This document shows, piece by piece, positions 24,529-32,931 of a stretch of 52,276 nucleotides of DNA. The notes below the pieces were generated by a model that was not told the DNA's origin, did no database searches, and was given only the letters and a program-made list of their open reading frames with translations. This DNA is from Candidatus Manganitrophus noduliformans (GTDB lineage Bacteria > Nitrospirota > Nitrospiria > SBBL01 > Manganitrophaceae). The translations under genes and the position numbers were made by a program. The DNA lies in assembly GCF_012184425.1 (NCBI RefSeq), contig NZ_VTOW01000011.1:1-52276 (forward strand), in the 5' to 3' direction. Each line of letters opens with the position of its first letter. The stretch's first letter is position 1.

Positions 24529-26303
24529 AAGGACCGACCCGCTTTAAACAGCTTGTCTTGAGCCATCTCCGTCAAGTGAAGGGGTCTCTTTCGCTCGCGA
24601 TCCTCTGCATGCTCGGTTTCACGTTGACCGAGGTGATGGCTCCCTGGCCGCTGAAGATCATCTTCGACCATATCCTCTTGGACAAGCCGCTTCCCTCCGC
24701 GCTCTCCTTTTTGGGAGGTCTTTTTCAAAATGGAAAATTCTTCGCCTTGATTTTTATCTCCTCTGCGATCATCCTGATTGCCCTCTTCAGGGGGATCTTC
24801 TCCTACTCAAAGCTCTACCTCACCTCCCGCATCGGCTATGAAGCGGTCTATCTTCTTCGGCGGGAGCTTTTCTCCCACCTTCAGCGGCTTTCCCTCTCCT
24901 TTCATAACCGGGCCCGGTCGGGGGAGCTCCTGACCAAGGTCACGGGGGACACCAACGCGTTGCGGGATGTTTTTGCCGAATCGGCCCTCCTTTTTGCCTC
25001 TCATCTGCTGACGGTCCTCGGGATGTTCGTGATCATGTTCGCCATGAACTGGAAGTTGAGCTTGATCGTCCTCGCGAGCTTCCCTCTCCTTTTCTACGGC
25101 CTTTTTTACCTCTATGGAGAGATTAAGGCGTCGGCGAAGCGGCAGCGGAAAAAAGAAGGAATGGTCGCCTCCCGCATCGGCGAGATCCTCACCTCCATCC
25201 CAATGATCCAGGCGTTTGGGAGGGAGCGGTACGAAGAGGCGCGGTTCGAGGCGGAGAGCGCCGAGACCCTGGAGGAGAGCATCCGGACCGCGCGGATGGG
25301 GGCCGCGGCGACGCGGGCGGTGGAGGTGATCAGCGCCGGCGGGATTTGGGTGGCGGTCCTCTTCGGATCGCTGCAGGTTCTCAAGGGAAAGATGGCCCCC
25401 GGGGATGTCTTCGTCTTCGTCTCCTATCTGACCAACATGCACAAGCCGATCCGGGATCTGGCGAAGCTGTCGACCAAGTTTTCCAAAGCGATGGTAAGCG
25501 CCGAACGGATCTCCGAGATTTTAGAGATCGAGCCGTCGATCCAGGATCGTCCCGACGCCGTCGAAGCGTCTAATCTCAAGGGCAAGATCGTTTTCGATCG
25601 GGTCTCTTTCGATTACGGGGATGGGAGGGAGATCTTGAAAGATATCTCTTTCGCCATCTCCCCCGGCGAGCGGGTCGCCCTGGTTGGGGCCTCCGGGGCG
25701 GGGAAGTCGACGATCGTCAGCCTGATCCTTCGCCTCTACGATCCGACGCGGGGGACGATCTTCATCGATGGGGTCAACACCAAGGATTATCGGCGCGAAT
25801 CGCTCCGCCATGAGATCGGGATTGTTCTCCAGGAGGCCCTCCTCTTCGGGACGACCCTCCGGGAAAATATTTCATACGGGAAGCCGGATGCAACCGTCGA
25901 AGAGATTGAGGAGGCGGCGCGCCAGGCCCACGCCCACGACTTTATTATGACCTTTCCGGAGGGATACGACGCCATTGTCGGGGAGCGAGGGAGCACCCTC
26001 TCCGGAGGCCAGCGTCAGCGAATCAGCCTGGCCCGGGCGATCATCAAACGGCCTTCCATTTTGGTTCTCGATGAGCCGACCTCCGCGATCGACGCCGAAT
26101 CGGCAAGGCTGATCGAGGAGGCGGTCGACCGGATGCACAAGGGAAAAACCTGCCTGGTCATCGTCCACCAGTTCTCGTCGATCAGACATTTCGATCGGAT
26201 TCTGGTCCTCAAAGAGGGAGAATTGGTGGAGCAGGGGACCCATGACGCGCTTCTAAAGCGGAAAGGATACTACTATGAACTCTTTCGACTCCAGGGGCTT
26301 TAG
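24519..26303 (+). CDS. ABC exporter (fused permease and ATPase), MsbA-like
   Basis: The 594-residue half-transporter has an N-terminal six-helix permease domain (about 1-320) and a C-terminal nucleotide-binding domain: Walker A GASGAGKST, Q-loop LQEALLFG, signature LSGGQRQRISLARA, Walker B SILVLDEPTSAID and a switch His in IVHQFSS. It would act as a homodimer at the inner membrane, pumping a lipid-linked or hydrophobic substrate outward at the cost of ATP. Flanked by a glycosyltransferase and an alginate-export-type barrel, the likely cargo is a glycolipid or oligosaccharide. It ends 3 bp before the barrel gene, so they share a transcript. Confidence 0.93.
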   Translation: MEVKGPTRFKQLVLSHLRQVKGSLSLAILCMLGFTLTEVMAPWPLKIIFDHILLDKPLPSALSFLGGLFQNGKFFALIFISSAIILIALFRGIFSYSKLYLTSRIGYEAVYLLRRELFSHLQRLSLSFHNRARSGELLTKVTGDTNALRDVFAESALLFASHLLTVLGMFVIMFAMNWKLSLIVLASFPLLFYGLFYLYGEIKASAKRQRKKEGMVASRIGEILTSIPMIQAFGRERYEEARFEAESAETLEESIRTARMGAAATRAVEVISAGGIWVAVLFGSLQVLKGKMAPGDVFVFVSYLTNMHKPIRDLAKLSTKFSKAMVSAERISEILEIEPSIQDRPDAVEASNLKGKIVFDRVSFDYGDGREILKDISFAISPGERVALVGASGAGKSTIVSLILRLYDPTRGTIFIDGVNTKDYRRESLRHEIGIVLQEALLFGTTLRENISYGKPDATVEEIEEAARQAHAHDFIMTFPEGYDAIVGERGSTLSGGQRQRISLARAIIKRPSILVLDEPTSAIDAESARLIEEAVDRMHKGKTCLVIVHQFSSIRHFDRILVLKEGELVEQGTHDALLKRKGYYYELFRLQGL

Positions 26304-26306
26304 ACG

Positions 26307-27707
26307 ATGCCCACGAACCACCCGGTCCCTCCGTTCGCTGAACACGCGCGCTCCCTTTTAGAAAAGAGAAGAACGCGCCGGATCGCCTCCTTCCTGATTG
26401 CGATGCTTCTTTTGATCGAATCTTCCCTTGTTCTAGCGGTCGATGAGGGTCGTGACGGGTCCGTTCTGACCGACTCGGTTGAAAAGAAAGAGCCTCCTCC
26501 CCTCGATACGGATGCCTCCCCCTCGTTGAGGATCCAGATTGCCCCGGACCTCTTTCTGGGGGCGAGGCTTCAATTCAGCGCTCTCAGAAGGGAAAATCGG
26601 GACCTGGCGGAGGAGATCGAGGATGATCAGACCCGCCTGGAAACGCTTATCGACCTGGCGGCCCAGGCCCTCCCGGGGGAAGGCCTGGCGCTTTTCGGAG
26701 AAGCGCGCCTGTCGCGTCGGCGCCTTTCCGGAGACGGGGAGGGGCTGATTCTTGAAGAGTCGAAGATCCGTCTCAGAAGGGCATATCTTCTCTGGAGCGG
26801 TTTTCCCATCGCCTCCGCCGACCTTCAGATCGGACGTCAGCGGTTTTCCGATTCCCGGGAATGGCTCTATGATGAAAACCTCGATGCCGTCCGAATGCGG
26901 GTCAAGGGGGATCTTCTCGATCTGGAATTGTCCGTCAGCACCAACCTTCTTGATCCGGAGGAACCGGAAGATGAGATGCGAAATTATATCCTCTACGCCA
27001 CCACCCGTCCCGGACAGAAAGAGAAGGTGTCGCTCTACGGCATCGCCCGGCGGGATCGGAGCGAAGCGGGCCGTGATCCGACGTTCCTCGGTATTTCTTG
27101 GAGGGGGAGGTCGATCGAGAATCAGCGTTACTGGTTGGAGGCGGCGTTGGTCTCGGGACAAGACGGCTCTCAGGCGCTGAGGGGATACGGATTCGATCTC
27201 GGCTGGACCTCCCGCTTTGATTCGCCGATCGAGCCTTCTTTTACAATCGGCTACGCCTTCGGATCGGGGGACCCGGACCCCGATGACCGGATCGATCGGA
27301 ACTTCCAGCAGACCGGCCTTCAGGATAATCAAGCGAAGTTCAACGGCGTCGTCAAATTCAACTACTACGGGGAACTGTTCGATCCGGAGTTGAGCAATAT
27401 CATTATCGGGACCGCCGGCGTCGGAATTATCCCCTATTCGAAGACTTCCATCGATCTTGTCTATCATTACTACTCTCAGGTCTATGCTTATCTCGAGCGT
27501 CCCAATGTGTTCCGCGACGCCGGCGTGAAGCGAAGACCTTCCGGAAGGTCGAGGGATCTGGGTCAGGAGGTCGATCTCATCCTCGGAACCAAGGTCATTC
27601 GTAATGTTCAAATGGCGCTTTACTCGGGCATCTTCATGCCGGGAAAAGCATTTCCAGGATCAGAAAATGCGTTTTTCACGGAATTCAAAATACAGGTCTC
27701 TTTCTAA
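26307..27707 (+). CDS. Alginate-export (AlgE)-like outer-membrane barrel, copy A
   Basis: This 466-residue protein has a long basic N-terminus and a signal sequence (SFLIAMLLLIESSLVLAV, about 31-48). The mature part has the alternating polar/apolar strands of a porin and ends in Phe (IQVSF), the usual outer-membrane sorting signal. Blocks such as LQIGRQRFSDSREWLYDENL and YGELFDPELSN match alginate-export family porins, which let anionic polysaccharide cross the outer membrane. It follows the ABC exporter by 3 bp, making a plausible inner-to-outer route. A clear paralogue lies at 46797-48104 with nearly the same motifs. Confidence 0.85.
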   Translation: MPTNHPVPPFAEHARSLLEKRRTRRIASFLIAMLLLIESSLVLAVDEGRDGSVLTDSVEKKEPPPLDTDASPSLRIQIAPDLFLGARLQFSALRRENRDLAEEIEDDQTRLETLIDLAAQALPGEGLALFGEARLSRRRLSGDGEGLILEESKIRLRRAYLLWSGFPIASADLQIGRQRFSDSREWLYDENLDAVRMRVKGDLLDLELSVSTNLLDPEEPEDEMRNYILYATTRPGQKEKVSLYGIARRDRSEAGRDPTFLGISWRGRSIENQRYWLEAALVSGQDGSQALRGYGFDLGWTSRFDSPIEPSFTIGYAFGSGDPDPDDRIDRNFQQTGLQDNQAKFNGVVKFNYYGELFDPELSNIIIGTAGVGIIPYSKTSIDLVYHYYSQVYAYLERPNVFRDAGVKRRPSGRSRDLGQEVDLILGTKVIRNVQMALYSGIFMPGKAFPGSENAFFTEFKIQVSF

Positions 27708-28431
27708 AGGGAGCCGTTCGACGACGCTTTCCGTGTCGCTGCTCTTCTGCCTGATGCTCGCCGGATGCGGAGGGATCGTCCCGGGTCCTCCTCCGACGGT
27801 CCACTCCACCCAACCGGCGGCGGGCGCCGCCGATGTGCCGCTCAACACCGCTATTGCCGTGACCTTCAGCGAAGAGATGGACCCGAATACGATCACGACC
27901 GGCACGTTCTTCCTGGACAGAGGGGCGACCGGGACGGTTTCCTACGCCGGTTTGACGGCGACCTTCACGCCGTCCGGCCCGCTGGCTCCTTCGACCACCT
28001 ATACCGTCACGGTCACCACCGGGGCGAAGGATTTGGTCGGGAATTCCCTCGAAGAGAACCACCTGTGGACATTTACAACCGGAACCCTCTCCACAACCGC
28101 CCCCCCCGCGGATCTCTCTCCGCCGACGGTTATTTCTACCACCCCGGGACCCGATGAGAAAGATGTCTCCTCCAACACCGCCATTACCGTAACGTTCAGC
28201 GAAGAGATGGACCCGAATACGATCACGACCGGCACGTTCTTTCTGGACAGAGGGGCGACCGGAACGGTCTCCTACGCCGGCTTGACGGCGACCTTTACGC
28301 CGTCCGGCCCGCTGGAGTTTGACAGAAGCTACACCGCCACAGTGACCACCGGGGCGAAAGATCTGGCCGGAAATCCCCTCGAGATAAATCAGGTCTGGGG
28401 GTTCAAAACGGAAAAGCCGCCTATTCGCTAG
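27667..28431 (+). CDS. Lipoprotein with two Big_5 Ig-like domains
   Basis: ATG 27667 lies inside the end of the barrel gene (41-bp overlap). The 254-residue product has a lipobox (CLMLAGCGG, Cys about residue 34) and two Ig-like Big_5 domains, each built around TFSEEMDPNTITTGTFFLDR and GLTATFTPSGPL. The two domains are nearly identical at the DNA level, a 330-bp unit in tandem. Such domains usually serve adhesion or surface assembly. The gene converges on the epimerase-like gene, the two stop codons overlapping by two bases (28429-28430). Confidence 0.88.
   Translation: MRFSRNSKYRSLSKGSRSTTLSVSLLFCLMLAGCGGIVPGPPPTVHSTQPAAGAADVPLNTAIAVTFSEEMDPNTITTGTFFLDRGATGTVSYAGLTATFTPSGPLAPSTTYTVTVTTGAKDLVGNSLEENHLWTFTTGTLSTTAPPADLSPPTVISTTPGPDEKDVSSNTAITVTFSEEMDPNTITTGTFFLDRGATGTVSYAGLTATFTPSGPLEFDRSYTATVTTGAKDLAGNPLEINQVWGFKTEKPPIR
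27841..28350 (+). repeat. Tandem 330-bp coding duplication
   Basis: GAAGAGATGGACCCGAATAC begins at 27871 and again at 28201, a 330-bp offset (110 codons), with long near-identical stretches on either side. The near identity points to recent duplication or gene conversion. Confidence 0.85.
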
Positions 28432-29372
28432 GGGAGAATAGCGGTCCGGTGTTCCGGGGGTTCCGAAGAGGCGGTTTTCCCCCGAAGCCATTGGTTCACG
28501 GTGAGTCGGACCGCCTCCTCGAACGGCATCGGTTCAATTCGGAGAACCGCTCTCATCAAAGAAAGATCAACCGTGTGCGGCTCGGTAATGATGTTCACCC
28601 GCTCGGGGTTCAGCCCCCATTGTGGATGGACAAACGACGCGATCCCGGCGAGCGGATAGACGAACCATTTCGGGATGTGGACAAAACGGCGCCGGTTGTT
28701 TCCGAGCGCGCGGCAGAACCGCCTCGCAAATTCGTTGAAAGGGACGAGATCTTTCCCCGCGAGCGAAATTGCCAGGCCTACCGAGGCCGACGTTTCAAGG
28801 GCGGAGGCGAGGGCGGCGCAGACTTCATCGACATGGATCGGCTGGCTAGTGTAGGCCCCGTCTCCGATGATCGGAATGTACCGCGCCGATTTCCAGAGCC
28901 GCAAGGTCCTTCCCAGGTCTTTCGCTCCGTGTCCGACAATCGTATCCGGCCGTAGGATCGTCCACTCCAGGTCGGAGCGCATCACAGCTTCCTCGGCCTC
29001 GGTCTTCGATCGGGCGTAGGGGCCCTTCCCGGGAAATAAAACGCAGAGCGAGGAGACGAAAATGAAGCGTCTGATCCCATGGGCGCGGGCCGCGGCGATG
29101 AGGTTTCTTGTCCCGACAGTCGTGGCGTTGAAGCTTCCCGCCGCGTAGGCCCGATTGGGCGTCGCCCCCCCGATATGGAGAACGGCGTCACAGCCCGTTG
29201 TCGCCGAGAGCAGGCTGTCGGCATCGAGGAGGTCTCCCGTTGCGATTCGAACCCTTTTTCCGGAAAGGGAGTCGCCTCTTACCAGCGCCGTGATACCGAA
29301 CCGTCGGTGGTATCGGTCGATGAATCGCCCTCCGACAAATCCGGTTCCCCCGGTGAGGAAGAGACGGTTCAT
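28428..29372 (-). CDS. NAD(P)-dependent epimerase/dehydratase-like SDR
   Basis: The 314-residue extended short-chain dehydrogenase has a Rossmann motif at the N-terminus (LTGGTGFVGG), a Ser in FVSSLCV and the catalytic YARSK. It acts on a nucleotide sugar or similar substrate in the cytoplasm; the exact reaction cannot be read. I chose ATG 29372 (MNRLFLTGG) because it overlaps the upstream stop in an ATGA arrangement; an ATG at 29390 is in frame. It is translationally coupled to the CDP-alcohol phosphotransferase, so the two may work on one lipid or glycan head group. Confidence 0.88.
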   Translation of the reverse strand: MNRLFLTGGTGFVGGRFIDRYHRRFGITALVRGDSLSGKRVRIATGDLLDADSLLSATTGCDAVLHIGGATPNRAYAAGSFNATTVGTRNLIAAARAHGIRRFIFVSSLCVLFPGKGPYARSKTEAEEAVMRSDLEWTILRPDTIVGHGAKDLGRTLRLWKSARYIPIIGDGAYTSQPIHVDEVCAALASALETSASVGLAISLAGKDLVPFNEFARRFCRALGNNRRRFVHIPKWFVYPLAGIASFVHPQWGLNPERVNIITEPHTVDLSLMRAVLRIEPMPFEEAVRLTVNQWLRGKTASSEPPEHRTAILP

Positions 29373-30013
29373 CGGATCGAAAGCCTCCATGCGGTGAGGA
29401 GCCTCTGGATCAGCGAATACGTTGTGAGGAGAGAGAGGAGAATGAAAAGAAGAAAAAACTGCTGAAAGGGGGTCAGGGCGATGAGGAGCGCATAGCGGGC
29501 GGCGCGAAGCGACAAGGCGTCGCTGATAGGTTGATGGAAAACGGCTTCGATATTGGATGAGATGTTGGTGGAAATCAGCGTCGTCGTGACGACATAAACC
29601 CCCAATGGAAAGGGAACCTGCATGAAGAGGGGATAGAGCGAGAGGATGACGGCATCGCTGATCTTGTCGGCGGTCCGGTCGAAGAGCTTGCCGAGCGGCG
29701 TCTCGGCGTTCGATTGTCTGGCAACGGCGCCGTCGATCAGATCGCAGAAGCCGTTCAGAGCGATGAACCCGGTGGCGAGGAGAAAGTGCTGAATGCTGAA
29801 AGCATAAGCAATGCCGATAAGGAAAACAAGACCCAAACCCGTGACCGCGTTGGGAGAGATCCCGAAGGCGACGAAGGGTCGCGCCAGTCTCCGCTTCAGA
29901 GAAGAGATTGGGGGGATCGTGACGGTCGCGCGCGGGGATCCGAACGCTAAAGGTTTAGCGTCTCTTCGCGCCGCGTTTAATTGTCTATAGAGAGACCGTT
30001 TCGTTTCGATCAT
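29369..30013 (-). CDS. CDP-alcohol phosphotransferase family membrane enzyme
   Basis: This 214-residue integral membrane protein has the full CDP-alcohol phosphatidyltransferase signature: Asp91, Asp94-Gly95, Ala98-Arg99, Gly108, Asp112, Asp116 (DLIDGAVARQ...G...D...D). About five membrane helices follow residue 45. The family transfers a phospho-head group from a CDP-linked donor to an alcohol, making phospholipids or related phosphodiesters. GGAG six bases before the ATG supports 30013. The neighbouring dehydrogenase may supply or modify the alcohol. The substrate is not predictable. Confidence 0.9.
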   Translation of the reverse strand: MIETKRSLYRQLNAARRDAKPLAFGSPRATVTIPPISSLKRRLARPFVAFGISPNAVTGLGLVFLIGIAYAFSIQHFLLATGFIALNGFCDLIDGAVARQSNAETPLGKLFDRTADKISDAVILSLYPLFMQVPFPLGVYVVTTTLISTNISSNIEAVFHQPISDALSLRAARYALLIALTPFQQFFLLFILLSLLTTYSLIQRLLTAWRLSIR

Positions 30014-30111
30014 GTTCGCTCCCGTTTTTCACCATTTTTAATTTTCGATCCCTTCAATGCCCAAGGGGTCTTTTCGACGGCGCTGTTTACCGCCCCGAAG
30101 AATCGGCGCTC

Positions 30112-30384
30112 TTACCGGATTGTTTGGAGCAGCATCCAGAGGCCGATTAAAATAAATCCGGATCCGGCGACCGCCTTCAACACAATGGGCGAGAGGATCG
30201 AGGCAAGCTTCGCTCCGGCGATGACCGCAATGCCTGTGCTGAGGACCAAGGCCCCCGCGGCGGCGAAGAAAATCGCGGTCTTATCGGTATTCTGATCCGC
30301 CGCGTAGAGAAGCGTTGCGAGCTGTGTTTTATCCCCTAGTTCGGCCAAAAAGACGGTTATGAAAACGATCACCAGTTTCTGCAC
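30112..30384 (-). CDS. GDT1/UPF0016-family cation transporter, single-domain
   Basis: This 90-residue protein with three membrane helices carries the hallmark ELGDKT (Glu15-Thr20) of the GDT1/TMEM165 family, whose members move Mn2+ or Ca2+. It is half the usual two-motif length, so it should function as a dimer, possibly with another half-size subunit encoded elsewhere. I chose GTG 30384, six bases after AGGAG. The frame extends to an ATG at 30417, but that ATG lies in the loop of a terminator hairpin, which makes it an unlikely start. A secreted acidic repeat protein is encoded upstream on the same strand. Confidence 0.82.
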   Translation of the reverse strand: MQKLVIVFITVFLAELGDKTQLATLLYAADQNTDKTAIFFAAAGALVLSTGIAVIAGAKLASILSPIVLKAVAGSGFILIGLWMLLQTIR

Positions 30385-30403
30385 TTCCTTCTCCTCGAAT
30401 ACC

Positions 30404-30434
30404 AAAAATGACGCCATCTCAGGGCGTCATTTTT
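30404..30434. terminator. Bidirectional intrinsic terminator
   Basis: TGACGCC (30409-30415) pairs with GGCGTCA (30423-30429) around a seven-base loop and is flanked by AAAAA and TTTTT. On the minus strand it ends the RGDG-repeat gene, whose stop is at 30461, and separates it from the GDT1-type gene. Confidence 0.8.
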
Positions 30435-30460
30435 GTTTGTGTCGGATATAAACGCTTCGG

Positions 30461-31132
30461 TTATCTGTGGTCTTCTCTCTCCCGTTCGCGGTGCCGTTCC
30501 CGATCGGATCTCTCCCTCGACTCGGAGCGCGTTCTGGCTTCCAATCGGATCTCCTGACGACTCTCCGTCCGATCGCGGTCTCGGGATTCGATGCGCGTTT
30601 CCGATCGGCTGCGATCTTCCGATTCCCGGTGTCGTTCCCGAGTGCGCTCTTCGAAGCGATGATCCCGATGATCTTCGTCCCGGGTCAAGAGTCCCCGGTC
30701 ATCGCGTCCCCGATGGGAGTGGTCTTCGCTTCGTCCGTGTCGGCCCGAATGGTCATCAACCGATCCGTCTCCCCGGCGCGTCCGCCCATCCGGATCATGG
30801 CCTGGCTGGCTGTCATCGACGCTCCCGTCGCCGCGCAGTTTGACGAGCCCCGGCGCGAACTCCCGGGCCGATCGGCTTTCCGTCTCATTCTTAAGGGTAC
30901 CTGGGGCGAATTCCCTTGCGGATAGTGGCTGGGAATCGTCAATGCTTCCATCCCCGCGTTTTTTTATTCCCGGGGCGACGGAGCGGGCCGAGTTGTCGTC
31001 GATCGTTCCGTCTCCTCTCCATTTCGGATCGTCGGCCCGGTCGTCCAGCCCTGCAGAAAAAGAAGGAGCCGTTCCAAAAAGGGCGAACAGCGCCCCGGCA
31101 ACCAGTATCGCTTTTCCTCTGAATCGAATCAT
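30461..31132 (-). CDS. Secreted RGDG-repeat protein with a highly charged tail
   Basis: The 223-residue protein has a signal peptide (MIRFRGKAILVAGALFALFG, cleavage near residue 27). The mature N-terminal half has four copies of RGDG(S/T)(I/V)DD (from about residues 39, 59, 100 and 120) mixed with two REFAPG units. The C-terminal 95 residues are almost entirely Arg, Glu, Asp, His and Ser and should be disordered. The Asp-rich repeats could bind divalent cations. AAGGAGG seven bases before the ATG and a near-perfect sigma-54 promoter 46 bp upstream support the start and suggest tight control. No family recognised. Confidence 0.85.
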   Translation of the reverse strand: MIRFRGKAILVAGALFALFGTAPSFSAGLDDRADDPKWRGDGTIDDNSARSVAPGIKKRGDGSIDDSQPLSAREFAPGTLKNETESRSAREFAPGLVKLRGDGSVDDSQPGHDPDGRTRRGDGSVDDHSGRHGRSEDHSHRGRDDRGLLTRDEDHRDHRFEERTRERHRESEDRSRSETRIESRDRDRTESRQEIRLEARTRSESRERSDRERHREREREDHR

Positions 31133-31177
31133 TTTGTTTCCTCCTTGTGGATTGAATTGTGACCATGACCTGTCTTT

Positions 31178-31193
31178 TGCAATTGGAGTGCCG
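31178..31193 (-). promoter_or_regulatory. Putative sigma-54 promoter (minus strand)
   Basis: Reads CGGCACTCCAATTGCA on the minus strand, with GGCAC at -24 and TTGCA at -12 and ten bases between GG and GC. It is the best match to the consensus in the window. Transcription would begin near 31167, about 35 bases before the RGDG-repeat gene. Confidence 0.75.
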
Positions 31194-31294
31194 CGCGATT
31201 TCCGCTCCAGGGACGAGATGTCGGGGGCATGGACGGTTTCGGATGATGGAAAAAAAGCAGTTCCGACCTCTTCACAGCCGGATTTTCGGCAGCT

Positions 31295-32461
31295 TTAAAA
31301 AAAATAGGCGAGCGAAGCGGCGTAGAGTGTCTCTTTAAATTCCACTGCGGAATCGGAGGAGTTTCTCCAGAGATATTCGGAACGGGCGCGGATCAGGATC
31401 TTGGGGAAAGGCTGGTAACGCAGTCCGATGAGAAGAAGATGGTTGGTATCGCGCCGTCCGGCGTGGATCGGCTCGACATCTTCGGGGAGGTCGGTGGTGA
31501 AGACCTTTTGCCGGACGCGATACCGCAGCCGTACCATCAGCGGGGAGGCGAACCGATAACTGATCTGGACCCCCCCCGCCTGGGCCCGGTAGGAGGCATT
31601 GTCCTGTCGGACGGCTTCTCCATCGATCGGCACGGCGCCCCCCTTTGCCGATCCGGCTTCGACAGCATAATCGATCGATAAACGCCAGGAGAGAGCCGGT
31701 CGGAAGGTCTGTGGAAGGCCGAGTCTGACGAGGTCGGTGTCCTTCGCGTCGAAGTCGGCGTTGTAATCGAGGCGGTTATAGGTGACGGAGAGGCCGGTGT
31801 TCCACCAGGAAGTGAGATCGCGGTCAATCTGCGCGGTGAATCCAGCCGATCTTAATTCGATGGTCGGGAGGGTCGGGTCCTCTTTGTCAAGGGAGGCCGG
31901 CGGCGAGAATTGCAGGAAAAGACTCCCATAGTATTTTTCTCCAAATGGGCGCTCCCCGCCGACTTCGAAGAACGAGTAATTGAGCTCCTGGATTTGGAGA
32001 TACCGATTCAGGACGGCCGCCCCGCTCCATCGGGTCTTCCGCGGCCGGTAGGCTAAAGAGAAAGCCGACTCCCAGATCAGATCCGATTCAATTTTGCTCT
32101 TCGCCTGAAACACGTTGCTGTCGTAGATGAGGCCGGTCTCTATTTCTCCCGTCCATGCGTGTTTTTTCTTCTCTGTCTCTTTGGAGGTGGAGCCTTCTTC
32201 AGCAAGCGCGGGGACTGCCAGAAGGATCAGACTGAGCGCCGCCGCGAGTCCGAATGAGCGGCCCCTTCTTCCTTGCCCCGGCCGGTGGGGAAAGGACCGT
32301 TTGAAAGATCCGGCGGGATTCTCTTCGTCGGGAAATTGTTTGAACCGTTCTTTCGCCGTCACCCTGAGACCCCCATTCTCCTTATCCTCCGTCCCGGTAT
32401 CGGTTCCGGCCATTGGGCCGCCAGCCTTAATGTTTCGGTCTCTTTCTTCGATCTTCGCCAC
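31295..32461 (-). CDS. Predicted outer-membrane beta-barrel protein
   Basis: This 388-residue protein starts at GTG 32461, with GGAG eight bases upstream and a sigma-54-like promoter placed to start transcription about 20 bases before it. A long charged N-terminal stretch precedes a signal-peptide-like segment (FGLAAALSLILLAVPALAEE, near residues 70-90). The mature part (about 300 residues) has amphipathic strands rich in Tyr, Arg and Ser and ends YAASLAYFF, the C-terminal Phe typical of outer-membrane barrels. The length before the signal segment is odd; initiation at a later start, for instance ATG 32413, would shorten it. Function unknown; possibly a porin or secretion barrel. Confidence 0.75.
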   Translation of the reverse strand: MAKIEERDRNIKAGGPMAGTDTGTEDKENGGLRVTAKERFKQFPDEENPAGSFKRSFPHRPGQGRRGRSFGLAAALSLILLAVPALAEEGSTSKETEKKKHAWTGEIETGLIYDSNVFQAKSKIESDLIWESAFSLAYRPRKTRWSGAAVLNRYLQIQELNYSFFEVGGERPFGEKYYGSLFLQFSPPASLDKEDPTLPTIELRSAGFTAQIDRDLTSWWNTGLSVTYNRLDYNADFDAKDTDLVRLGLPQTFRPALSWRLSIDYAVEAGSAKGGAVPIDGEAVRQDNASYRAQAGGVQISYRFASPLMVRLRYRVRQKVFTTDLPEDVEPIHAGRRDTNHLLLIGLRYQPFPKILIRARSEYLWRNSSDSAVEFKETLYAASLAYFF

Positions 32462-32491
32462 GGTATTTTCTCCATCCGAATTTTCTGGTTA

Positions 32492-32507
32492 CGCAATTGC
32501 TATGCCA
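32492..32507 (-). promoter_or_regulatory. Putative sigma-54 promoter (minus strand)
   Basis: Reads TGGCATAGCAATTGCG on the minus strand, with the GG and GC elements ten bases apart. It drives the barrel gene starting at GTG 32461, with a leader of about 20 bases. Confidence 0.72.
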
Positions 32508-32615
32508 TGCGAGGGGAATCTTCAACGATCAGTTGGTCGCTTTTGGGGTCAATCATACTTTCGCGGGCATCTTCATCTGTTTTCGATAGGATTTTTCTTT
32601 CCTTTGAACCGGGCG

Positions 32616-32655
32616 TTTGGGGGATTTGCCCCATGACTGGGGCAAATCCCCCAAA
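32616..32655. promoter_or_regulatory. Perfect 40-bp palindrome, probable activator binding site
   Basis: The arms TTTGGGGGATTTGCCCCA and TGGGGCAAATCCCCCAAA are exact reverse complements around TGAC. It lies about 110 bp behind the minus-strand promoter and about 280 bp before the plus-strand promoter, suitable enhancer distances for both. The half-site recurs at 10351, 10401 (both arms) and 11229, so it is a conserved DNA-binding motif. Confidence 0.68.
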
Positions 32656-32931
32656 TAGAGGTAGGGGGTGCAAGGTTCAGGCGACCCGGCGATGAGGAAA
32701 TCGTCTATTTTCATTTAATCATAAGGTGGGGAAAGCGGGTGAGGACTGCCGGATTTTCGGCACCGTTGCCGGGAATCCGTTAATCACGAGCGCTTCGCTA
32801 AGCGAAGGGATCCGCGTGTTTTAAAGCGGATCGAGCCATCGCCTGTATTTTTCTTGTTATCCGTCGGATTGGCATCTCTCTCCTGGTATTGTGGCCGATC
32901 CCAGCAGGTCATACAGCTATGTTTCTAAGGT

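Noticed and set aside
32793-32807. CTTCGCTAAGCGAAG palindrome as a regulatory site
   Set aside because: It is perfect but short and seen only once; nothing links it to a gene.
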